DNA from: Bacillota bacterium
Lineage (GTDB): Bacteria; Bacillota; Clostridia; Oscillospirales; Oscillospiraceae
Direction: 5' to 3'
Assembly (NCBI GenBank): GCA_009781925.1
Contig: WQUU01000085.1
Coordinates: forward strand, 1 to 6,386
Length of the DNA: 6,386 bases
The notes beneath the pieces were generated by a model. That model did not search any database, was not told where the DNA came from, and saw only the letters and a program-made list of their open reading frames with translations. Shown one piece after another: positions 1 through 5,550 of this stretch (the first letter of the stretch is position 1; every line of letters begins with the position of its first letter). The translations under genes and the position numbers were made by a program.

Positions 1-825
1 GTCGTCAAAGCCGATGACCGCCACATCCTCCGGCACGCGGAGGCCGTTATTCCGCAGCGCCCGGATCACGCCGTAGGCCGTCTTGTCCGCGCCGACGAAA
101 AACGCGTCCGGCAGTTTTCCCTCCCGAATCAGCGCGCTGACGCGCCGGCAGGCGAGCCCCTCCTCGAAATCGGCGTGAATGACGCTGTCCTCGGTCACGG
201 CGGCGCTGTAGTCGCGCATGGCCTTTAAGAAGCCGTTCATCCTGTCCAATGTGACATTGTAACCCATGTCGCCCGTCACATGCCAGATTTTCCGATAGCC
301 GCGCTCCAGCAGGTGGCTGGTCGCGCGGTAGGCCCCGCCCAGATTGTCGAGCTGAATTTTGTTGTGCTCACAGCCGGATATGTTGCCTTCAATCAGCACA
401 AAATGGCTGGTTTTTTCGACAATGCCTTTGAACACCTCAGCGTCCGCCAGGCGGCTGCCGAAGGCGATCAAGCCGTCGGCGCGGCCGCGCACGAAATAGT
501 CCACATAGCGGAATTTATCCTCCCGGTTGTCCCGGCCGCTGCAAAAAATGATATTGTACCCGAGTTCCTCGCCCATGTCCTGCAGGCCCCGGATGAGGTC
601 GAAGAAATATTTATCGCAGAGATCGTCCATGACCACGCCGATGGTCTGTGTCTTTTGGCTGACCAGCGCGCGCGCCAGCGCATTGGGCGTATAATTGCGA
701 TCCTTGATGACAGCGAGAATTTTTTCCCTGTTCTCCGGGCTTACGCCCCGCCTGTTGTTTAAGACCCGGGAGACAAGCGCTCGGGAGACCTGAGCCTCCC
801 GCGCGATGTCGGAGATGGTCGCCAT
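1..825 (-). CDS. LacI-family transcriptional repressor (C-terminus beyond left edge)
   Basis: The minus strand reads open from an ATG at 825-823 to the window edge, giving 275 residues of a family that is usually about 330-345 long, so some 60-70 C-terminal residues are missing. Residues 1-46 form the LacI helix-turn-helix: DIAREAQVSRALVSRVLNN (6-24) matches the family signature, with recognition helix around 14-23. PNALARAL (47-54) is the hinge helix whose leucine inserts into a central CpG. From about residue 61 (TIGVVMDD) a periplasmic-binding-protein-like sugar-sensing domain follows, including VPEDVAVIGFDD at the truncated end. A ribosome site, AAGGAGGG, lies 5 bases before the ATG. The gene is divergent from the sugar transport operon, and palindromes with a central CG lie between them. 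The inferred role is local repression of sugar uptake, relieved by a sugar ligand. The family call is firm; the ligand is unknown. Confidence 0.95.
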   Translation of the reverse strand, partial: MATISDIAREAQVSRALVSRVLNNRRGVSPENREKILAVIKDRNYTPNALARALVSQKTQTIGVVMDDLCDKYFFDLIRGLQDMGEELGYNIIFCSGRDNREDKFRYVDYFVRGRADGLIAFGSRLADAEVFKGIVEKTSHFVLIEGNISGCEHNKIQLDNLGGAYRATSHLLERGYRKIWHVTGDMGYNVTLDRMNGFLKAMRDYSAAVTEDSVIHADFEEGLACRRVSALIREGKLPDAFFVGADKTAYGVIRALRNNGLRVPEDVAVIGFDD

Positions 826-858
826 GGCGTCCCTCCTTCGCATACGGTTATTGTCATT

Positions 859-887
859 ATTATAAAACATGTACAAAAGAATGTCAA
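859..887 (-). promoter_or_regulatory. SigA-type promoter of the LacI-family gene
   Basis: Read on the minus strand, TTGACA (887-882) and TATAAT (864-859) are separated by exactly 17 bases, which is a perfect consensus vegetative promoter. The predicted start point is near 852, leaving a leader of about 27 bases before the ATG at 825. The -35 box is contained in a LacI-type palindrome (882-897), which suggests that the repressor limits its own otherwise very strong promoter. Confidence 0.85.
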
Positions 888-897
888 CCGATTTACA
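882..897. promoter_or_regulatory. LacI-type operator O1 (autoregulatory)
   Basis: TGTCAACCGATTTACA is an imperfect 16-bp palindrome (12 of 16 positions symmetric) with the central CG typical of LacI-family sites. It matches O2 (981-996) at 14 of 16 positions. Its left half is the -35 box of the repressor promoter, so binding should block RNA polymerase there. A lone TGTAAA half-site lies downstream at 909-914, with no partner at the right spacing. Confidence 0.7.
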
Positions 898-948
898 ATC
901 AATTTTTATGTAAACAATCCAAACTTTTGGATATCTCCCAAATGTATC

Positions 949-977
949 TTGACAAAACGGACAAAATACGGTATCCT
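949..977 (+). promoter_or_regulatory. SigA-type promoter of the sugar transport operon
   Basis: A consensus -35 box TTGACA (949-954) is followed by a 17-base spacer and a -10 box TATCCT (972-977; 4 of 6 match to TATAAT). The predicted start point is near 984, giving a short leader of about 30 bases before the permease ATG at 1014. This rules out the earlier in-frame ATG at 927, which lies upstream of the promoter. A LacI-type palindrome (981-996) covers the predicted start point, consistent with repression. Confidence 0.8.
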
Positions 978-980
978 TTT

Positions 981-996
981 TGTAAAGCGATTTACA
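981..996. promoter_or_regulatory. LacI-type operator O2 at the start point of the transport operon
   Basis: TGTAAAGCGATTTACA is a near-perfect 16-bp palindrome (14 of 16 positions symmetric) with a central CG. It begins 4 bases after the -10 box and overlaps the predicted transcription start, the classic location for a LacI-family repressor. The half-site spacing is one base longer per arm than the 14-bp catabolite-responsive cre site, so a local regulator fits better than CcpA. Its centre is 99 bp from the centre of O1. Confidence 0.8.
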
Positions 997-1013
997 CCAT
1001 AGGGGATACCGGT

Positions 1014-1901
1014 ATGAGCAGCCGAAAGCAAAGCAAATACTTCTATCTTTTCATCGCGCCGTGGATTGTCGGGTTTCTGGCGTTCACGCTCTACCCGCTG
1101 ATCGCCTCTCTGTTCTTCAGCTTTACCAAATATGACGCGGTGCACCCGGCGACCTGGATTGGCCTTCAGAATTTCATCAACCTGTTCCAGGACAAAATCT
1201 TCTTCATCTCCATCAGACAGACGCTGTACTATACCCTGGTGAGTGTGCCGCTCGGACTGCTGGTCTCCCTGAGTTTCGCCATGCTGCTGAACAGCTGCAT
1301 GCGGCTAAAAGGGATGTTCCGCACCTTCCTATACCTGCCCAGCATGGTGACCGGCGTCTCGCTCTCGCTGCTGTGGATGTGGATCTTAAACCCCCAATAC
1401 GGTGTGCTCAATTATCTACTGAGTCTCGTGGGGATCCAGGGGCCGCAATGGATGGGGAGCAAGGTCTGGGCGGTGCCCGCTTTGATCCTGATGAGCCTCT
1501 GGGGCGTGGGTGAAGGCATGGTGCTGTTTTTGGCCGCGCTGAAAGGAGTCCCACAATCGCTGACAGAGGCCTCTCTGCTGGATGGCGCGGGCTGGTGGCA
1601 GCGCTTTCGGCATGTCACGCTGCCGATGATCTCCCCGATCTTTCTCTTTCAGCTCATCATCAGCCTCATCAACTCCTTCCAGGTGTTTACGCAGGCCTTT
1701 GTCATGACCAAAGACGGGGGGCCGGCCTACGCCACGACCTTCTATGTCTACTACCTCTATAAAAACGCCTTCGCGAACTTCAAGATGGGCTATGCCTCGG
1801 CCATGGCTTGGCTGCTGCTGCTCTTCACAATGCTGGTGGCCCTTTTCATCATCAAATCCTCCAGCAAAATGGTGCATTACGAAGGGGGCGCAAACACTTG
1901 A
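1014..1901 (+). CDS. CUT1-family sugar ABC transporter permease (MalF/UgpA type)
   Basis: This is a 295-residue inner-membrane component of a binding-protein-dependent carbohydrate importer, at the usual family length. The ATG at 1014 was chosen because AGGGGA lies 7 bases upstream and the protein then starts with the typical short basic tail, SSRKQSKYFYLFIAPW. Six membrane segments are visible at about residues 10-35, 68-94, 104-126, 150-175, 206-226 and 258-281. The cytoplasmic EAA loop, which contacts the ATPase, reads EASLLDGAG at 185-193 and ends in LP at 203-204. SFTKYD near 36-41 and TKDGGPAYAT near 232-241 are also typical of MalF/UgpA-type subunits. It is the first gene of the operon and pairs with the next gene to form the channel. 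The CUT1 family mostly imports oligosaccharides; the exact sugar cannot be read from the sequence. Confidence 0.95.
   Translation: MSSRKQSKYFYLFIAPWIVGFLAFTLYPLIASLFFSFTKYDAVHPATWIGLQNFINLFQDKIFFISIRQTLYYTLVSVPLGLLVSLSFAMLLNSCMRLKGMFRTFLYLPSMVTGVSLSLLWMWILNPQYGVLNYLLSLVGIQGPQWMGSKVWAVPALILMSLWGVGEGMVLFLAALKGVPQSLTEASLLDGAGWWQRFRHVTLPMISPIFLFQLIISLINSFQVFTQAFVMTKDGGPAYATTFYVYYLYKNAFANFKMGYASAMAWLLLLFTMLVALFIIKSSSKMVHYEGGANT
1882..1888 (+). promoter_or_regulatory. Ribosome binding site that decides the TTG start of permease 2
   Basis: AAGGGGG ends 9 bases before the TTG at 1898, inside the 3' end of permease 1. Together with the TTGA stop/start overlap, it supports initiation at TTG rather than at the in-frame ATG at 1961, which would cut off the basic N-terminal tail and has no good ribosome site. 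Confidence 0.65.
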
Positions 1902-2773
1902 GGGAAAAGAAGATCCGTGAGACCAGGCTGCGCTACGGGAGCAAGACAAAGACCCGCGTTATGTCCACGGTGATCGTATTTGTGCTGATCGTTTGTTCCG
2001 TCATTATGCTTACCCCTGTGGTGATCATGATAACGACGGCGCTGAAAACCCAAACGGAAATCTTCCAGATCCCCCCGCGGCTGTTTCCGTCGATTCCGCA
2101 GTTTTCGAACTATGTCAAAATTTTTACCGATCTCAACTATTTCCATTATTTCCTGAACAGCTTGTTTATCGCGGTATTTGTCGTCGTCGGCACCTTGATC
2201 TCCTCATCTCTTGTCGCGTTCGGATTTTTTCGGTATAAGACAAAGGGGTCGGGGGTTCTGTTCCTCATCGTCATCGCCACGCTGATGATCCCCTATCCGG
2301 CGGTGATGATTCCCGAGTACATCCTGTTCAACAAGCTGCGCTGGGTGAACACCTATCTGCCGCTCATTGTGCCGGCTTTTTTCGGTTCGGCTTACATGAT
2401 TTTTCTGCTGCGCCAATTTTTCTCCACCATCAGCAACGAGCTGTTTGACGCGGCGCGGATCGACGGCTGCGGCGAGTTTCGGTGCTATTGGAATATCGCC
2501 GTGCCGCTCTCCAAGACCGCCCTGGCCGTTGTCGCGATCTTTTCCTTTCTCTGGAACTGGGACGACCTGCTGTCGCCCGTCATCTATCTGAGCGATCAAA
2601 AACTATTTACACTGCCTGTTTTTTTGTCCGGCCTGGGTTCAAGATACCGCATACCGCCCTGGAATCTCAATATGGCCGCCGCTACGATCACGGTACTCCC
2701 AGCCATCATCCTGTTCATTTTTTGCCAAAAGTATTTCGTCGAGGGCATTGTCACAACCGGGATCAAAGGATGA
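1898..2773 (+). CDS. CUT1-family sugar ABC transporter permease (MalG/UgpE type)
   Basis: This is the second membrane subunit of the importer, 291 residues from a TTG start whose last two bases belong to the TGA stop of permease 1 (overlap TTGA), so translation is probably coupled. The N-terminus is strongly basic (REKKIRETRLR), followed by six membrane segments at about residues 25-49, 86-110, 118-138, 152-172, 205-225 and 258-278. The EAA loop reads DAARIDGCGEF at 184-194 with VPLSK at 202-206, the MalG/UgpE form. The C-terminal ending YFVEGIVTTGIKG is characteristic of this subunit type. NWDDLLSPVIYL (220-231) corresponds to the conserved W-x-D/N-F/L-x-x-P region. An alternative start is the ATG at 1961 (22nd codon). 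The family assignment is firm; the substrate is unknown. Confidence 0.95.
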   Translation: MREKKIRETRLRYGSKTKTRVMSTVIVFVLIVCSVIMLTPVVIMITTALKTQTEIFQIPPRLFPSIPQFSNYVKIFTDLNYFHYFLNSLFIAVFVVVGTLISSSLVAFGFFRYKTKGSGVLFLIVIATLMIPYPAVMIPEYILFNKLRWVNTYLPLIVPAFFGSAYMIFLLRQFFSTISNELFDAARIDGCGEFRCYWNIAVPLSKTALAVVAIFSFLWNWDDLLSPVIYLSDQKLFTLPVFLSGLGSRYRIPPWNLNMAAATITVLPAIILFIFCQKYFVEGIVTTGIKG

Positions 2774-2816
2774 CGCCGCTCGAAATGATAATCAAATTTG
2801 GAGGGAGAGTCCATCA

Positions 2817-4259
2817 ATGAAAAAGAGGAACGCCACGCTCGCCATCTTGCTCGCGCTTGCCATGTGCCTGGGGCTGTTCGCGGCCTGCGGGAACAACACG
2901 ACCACCACGACCGCGCCGCCCGCGACCACGGCGGCAGCCGACACCGGCACGCCGGCCCCCGTCCCCAGCCCCAGCCCGACGGATGACCAGACGCCAGTCA
3001 CGATCTCACTCATGACACTGAGTTCGTCGGACAAGGGCTATTTCAACGTACTGGCGGATCAGTTCCACGCGCTGCACCCGAACATCACGGTGAACATCAT
3101 CAACACCCCCTACGACGATTTTGACTCCAAACTGCTGACTATGAACGCCTCGGGCACCGGCCCGGATATCTTCACCCACGCGCAGATCATGGGGCTCTAT
3201 GATTTTGTCGCCCAGGGCATGGTCATGGATATGACCCCCTATATCCAAAAATACGGCTTCGACGGCGTGGGGCTGGGCATCCCCCAGAATGTCATGGATA
3301 TGGGCGTCGTCAACGGGAAAACCTACGGCGTCCCGCTGAACACCTACACCAGCGTGATGCTCTACAACAAAGACCTCTTTGATAAAGCGGGCGTGGCCTA
3401 TCCGCCCTCCGACTACTCGGATGCCTCCTGGACTTTTGACTCCATGGTGCAGAAAGCCAAAGACGTGATGGCCGGCAATCCGGGCACATATGGGGTGCTT
3501 TGGGACTGGAGCGGCAGTAGCCCGATTCAGGATCCCGAATATTTGAGCGGAATGCCGCTGTTCAACATGGATCCCAGCAACCCGGCTTACGCGACCTCCA
3601 GCAACATTCTCGATCCGAAGATTATCGCCGCGTACCAAGGTATTGCGGATGCGGCGAACGTCGATAAGGTCACGCTTTCCCCGTCGAAGATCATCTCCCT
3701 GCAGGGCGGCAACAGCGACGCCGATCCGTTTATCACCGGCAACATCGCGATGACCGTGGGCGGCGCGTGGATCATGTACAGTGTGCCCGATTGTCCGTTT
3801 CATGTCGGCATCGCGGCGATCCCGATCGGGGCCAATCCCGACCAGCGCTCGGTGCTCTACACCGACCCCTACTGCATCAACAGCGCCTCCAAGCACCCGG
3901 ATGAGGCCTTCCAGTTCATCGCCTTCATGGCCCAGGTGGAGAACCAGAGAACCGTCGTCACCGAGGGAGAGGGCAACCCGCCTGCCAACACAAATGCGCT
4001 GGACGCCTATTACAGCTACTTCAGCCAGGGGCTGGATCAGACCGATATGCAAAACGCCATCACGGGCGCGCTGTCCCATGGCGTGGAGGATGTCGAGCAT
4101 CTGCTCGCCGGCTCCGGCCAGATCCACGACTTGCTGTATAACGAACTCAATGACATGTATGAGGGCAACGAGACCGCGGCGGCGGCCTGTGCGCGCATCG
4201 CGCCCGAGCTGGATCAGCTTTTGCAGCAGATACAGGCGGATAAGGACAGCGGGTCGTAA
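2817..4259 (+). CDS. Sugar-binding lipoprotein of the ABC importer (family 1 extracellular solute-binding protein)
   Basis: This is a 480-residue lipoprotein that should capture the sugar outside the membrane and deliver it to the two permeases. The signal peptide is residues 1-23 (MKKR, then a hydrophobic core), with lipobox FAAC and lipidated Cys24. Residues 26-57 are a low-complexity Thr/Ala/Pro/Ser linker that tethers the domain to the membrane. The binding domain starts at about 60. SDKGYFNVLADQFHALHPNI (71-90), GTGPDIFT (113-120) and NGKTYGVPLNTYTSVMLYNK (166-185) are typical of the family 1 sugar-binding fold, and GGAWIMYSVP (315-324) fits the usual C-lobe segment. Its length is slightly above the common 420-450 because of the linker. 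GGAGGG at 2800-2805 serves the ATG at a rather long 11 bases. It follows the permease by 43 bases; in most CUT1 operons the binding protein comes first. Confidence 0.94.
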   Translation: MKKRNATLAILLALAMCLGLFAACGNNTTTTTAPPATTAAADTGTPAPVPSPSPTDDQTPVTISLMTLSSSDKGYFNVLADQFHALHPNITVNIINTPYDDFDSKLLTMNASGTGPDIFTHAQIMGLYDFVAQGMVMDMTPYIQKYGFDGVGLGIPQNVMDMGVVNGKTYGVPLNTYTSVMLYNKDLFDKAGVAYPPSDYSDASWTFDSMVQKAKDVMAGNPGTYGVLWDWSGSSPIQDPEYLSGMPLFNMDPSNPAYATSSNILDPKIIAAYQGIADAANVDKVTLSPSKIISLQGGNSDADPFITGNIAMTVGGAWIMYSVPDCPFHVGIAAIPIGANPDQRSVLYTDPYCINSASKHPDEAFQFIAFMAQVENQRTVVTEGEGNPPANTNALDAYYSYFSQGLDQTDMQNAITGALSHGVEDVEHLLAGSGQIHDLLYNELNDMYEGNETAAAACARIAPELDQLLQQIQADKDSGS

Positions 4260-4280
4260 GGCCCGCGCGAACATGACGAG

Positions 4281-4305
4281 CCGGGGCCGCAGCAGGCGGC
4301 CCCGG
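4281..4305 (+). other. Perfect GC-rich intercistronic stem-loop
   Basis: CCGGGGCCGC at 4281-4290 pairs without mismatch with GCGGCCCCGG at 4296-4305 around a 5-base loop, AGCAG. The 10-bp all-GC stem lies 21 bases after the stop codon of the binding protein and upstream of the kinase. The first run of T (4317-4320) starts 12 bases after the stem, so this is not a classical intrinsic terminator. It more likely protects the 3' end of the upstream messenger from decay or partly attenuates kinase expression, as known for binding-protein genes in other ABC operons. The structure is seen directly; the role is inferred. Confidence 0.75.
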
Positions 4306-4323
4306 CGGAAACTGTCTTTTGAC

Positions 4324-4331
4324 GGAGGAGG
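4324..4331 (+). promoter_or_regulatory. Ribosome binding site that decides the TTG start of the kinase
   Basis: GGAGGAGG, a strong match to the 16S anti-Shine-Dalgarno sequence, lies 9 bases before TTG at 4341. No ATG or GTG is available in frame before the phosphate-binding loop that starts seven codons later (DQGGTKT), so TTG is the only start that keeps the fold intact. Confidence 0.85.
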
Positions 4332-4340
4332 TTCCCTCTT

Positions 4341-5330
4341 TTGCGATATATTTTGGGTATAGACCAAGGAGGGACCAAAACCGCGGTTGCGCTGATGGAT
4401 GATACGGGCGCGATCCGCGGCTGGGGGACGGCTGACGGGGCCTATTTCCCCGATGTGGGCCTGGACGCCGCCCTGTCGCATGTTGAGAGTCTGGCGAGCC
4501 GCGTGCTGGCGGAGGCTTCGGTCAGCTTGGCAGAGATCGGCCAAGTTGTCGCGGGCATCACCGGCATCGACTATCCGGATGACGAGGAAAAAGTGTGCGC
4601 CGCGCTCAGGAAGATACTGGGTCTGGAACGGGTGGAGGCGCACAACGACTGCGTGATCGCGCTGTTCTCCGGCACGCAAAAACCCTACGGCGCCGTATTG
4701 TGCGCGGGCACCGGCGCCAATGCGGCGATCATCCGTCCGGACGGCAGCCGCTTTGTGATGAGCGATTATATGGGCAGGGAACTGCAGGGCGGGGCCGCGC
4801 TCTCCTACCGGGCGCTGCGCAAGGTTTTTGACGCCGACCTGGGGCTATTGCCGCCCACGGAGTTGACGCGGCTGTTCTTGGATTTCGGCGGCCAACCGAC
4901 CGTATTCGCGTTATTGAGAGAGTCCATTGCCCACGAAGAGTCCCTGCGCAGGCGGGTGCTCGGGCTGGTTCCTCAGATCATCTCTCTGGCGGAGACGGGC
5001 GATCGGGTGACGGCCGCGCTGTTGGATGAAATGGCCCGGGATCTGTGCGCATATTTTATCGCCGGTCTGCGTAAGATGGGAATGTTGACCCTTGCGTTTG
5101 ATATCGTTTTGGCCGGAAGCGTATTCAAAGGGGAGCACAATCCGCTGACAGCCAATATCATCCGGCGTCTCAGCGCGGAGGCGCCCTCCGCAACGATTGT
5201 CAACGCGAAATATGAGCCTGTGGTCGGGGCCTGTGTCATGGGTTTTTTGCGGGAGCGCGATTTTACACCCCAGGTATCCCGGAGGCTGGAGCTTTCGGCC
5301 CAGCAGCTGGGCCTGCTTCGGACGATATGA
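4341..5330 (+). CDS. BadF/BadG/BcrA/BcrD-type sugar kinase (N-acetylglucosamine-kinase-like)
   Basis: This is a 329-residue cytoplasmic kinase of the actin/hexokinase/Hsp70 ATPase fold, close to the usual length. From the TTG start the phosphate-1 loop reads ILGIDQGGTKTAVALMDD (4-21). HND at 101-103 carries the probable catalytic aspartate (D103), AVLCAGTGANAAI (118-130) is the phosphate-2 loop, and DIVLAGSVFKG (254-264) is the adenosine loop. DYMGRELQGGAALSYRALRK (142-161) resembles the segment seen in GlcNAc-kinase-like members of the family. Known members phosphorylate GlcNAc, glucosamine or MurNAc, while others are reductase-activating ATPases. No cysteine cluster of the reductase activators is present, and the sugar operon context favours a kinase. 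The inferred job is phosphorylation of a sugar released from the imported oligosaccharide. The exact substrate is not determined by what is visible. Confidence 0.88.
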   Translation: MRYILGIDQGGTKTAVALMDDTGAIRGWGTADGAYFPDVGLDAALSHVESLASRVLAEASVSLAEIGQVVAGITGIDYPDDEEKVCAALRKILGLERVEAHNDCVIALFSGTQKPYGAVLCAGTGANAAIIRPDGSRFVMSDYMGRELQGGAALSYRALRKVFDADLGLLPPTELTRLFLDFGGQPTVFALLRESIAHEESLRRRVLGLVPQIISLAETGDRVTAALLDEMARDLCAYFIAGLRKMGMLTLAFDIVLAGSVFKGEHNPLTANIIRRLSAEAPSATIVNAKYEPVVGACVMGFLRERDFTPQVSRRLELSAQQLGLLRTI

Positions 5331-5354
5331 GTAGGCGGAGAAATTCACGCCAGA

Positions 5355-5370
5355 TATAAATCGATTTACA
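5355..5370. promoter_or_regulatory. LacI-type operator O3 between the kinase and the secreted hydrolase
   Basis: TATAAATCGATTTACA is a 16-bp palindrome (14 of 16 positions symmetric, central CG) that matches O2 at 14 of 16 and O1 at 13 of 16 positions. All three share CGATTTACA. It begins 24 bases after the kinase stop and about 180 bases before the hydrolase start. No good SigA promoter overlaps it, so it could act on an undetected promoter, as a roadblock to read-through, or by looping. The sequence match is clear; the role is inferred. Confidence 0.6.
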
Positions 5371-5439
5371 TATTTTCCGGATTTAGGAAAAACTCGTCAC
5401 GGACGCCATATTTATGCTGGCGGATCATTTTCAGTGTAT

Positions 5440-5465
5440 TCAGAGAGATATGAATCAGAGAGATA
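5440..5465. repeat. 11-bp tandem direct repeat upstream of the hydrolase gene
   Basis: TCAGAGAGATA occurs at 5440-5450 and again at 5455-5465, a 15-bp period with TGAA between the copies. It lies about 85-110 bases before the secreted hydrolase ATG and just upstream of the candidate -10 region. Exact short direct repeats in this position often bind activators, but no regulator can be assigned. Confidence 0.5.
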
Positions 5466-5481
5466 AAAGAAATGGCAAATT

Positions 5482-5510
5482 TTTCCGATTTTTTGGAATT
5501 ACGGTATCTT
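5482..5510 (+). promoter_or_regulatory. Weak candidate promoter of the hydrolase gene
   Basis: TATCTT at 5505-5510 sits in the context TACGGTATCTTTT, nearly identical to the -10 region of the transport operon (TACGGTATCCTTTT). The hexamer 17 bases upstream, TTTCCG, matches the -35 consensus at only 3 of 6 positions. If real, the promoter would need an activator. The alternative is read-through from the kinase, since no terminator is evident between 5331 and 5480. Confidence 0.3.
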
Positions 5511-5550
5511 TTAACTCAATCAATTTTATTTTGGAGGGTGGAAATTGCAC

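Noticed and set aside
280..762. A 160-codon open frame on the plus strand
   Set aside because: It is antisense to the LacI-family gene, whose helix-turn-helix and sugar-binding domain are clearly coded on the minus strand; the plus-strand product shows no domain.
892..914. Inverted TTTACA/TGTAAA pair with an 11-base spacer in the divergent promoter region
   Set aside because: The orientation and spacing differ from the three central-CG palindromes; it is most simply the right half of O1 plus an isolated half-site in AT-rich DNA.
927..1013. An earlier in-frame ATG that would lengthen permease 1 by 29 residues
   Set aside because: The promoter -35 box (949) and the predicted transcription start (about 984) lie downstream of this ATG, and ATG 1014 has its own ribosome site and gives the usual N-terminus.
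2748..2816. An upstream in-frame ATG that would extend the binding protein
   Set aside because: It would bury the signal peptide and lipobox behind 23 extra residues and overlap the end of permease 2; ATG 2817 follows GGAGGG and begins the signal peptide directly.
3006..4679. A 557-codon open frame on the minus strand
   Set aside because: It lies antisense to the well-supported binding protein and kinase, spans the intergenic hairpin, and its product is an Arg/Val/Gly/His-rich sequence with no recognisable domain. It is a by-product of GC-rich codon use on the other strand.
5404..5422. Stem CGCCA/TGGCG with a 9-base loop as a terminator after the kinase
   Set aside because: The stem is only 5 bp, the loop is long, and only four T residues follow, six bases later. 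This is too weak to call.
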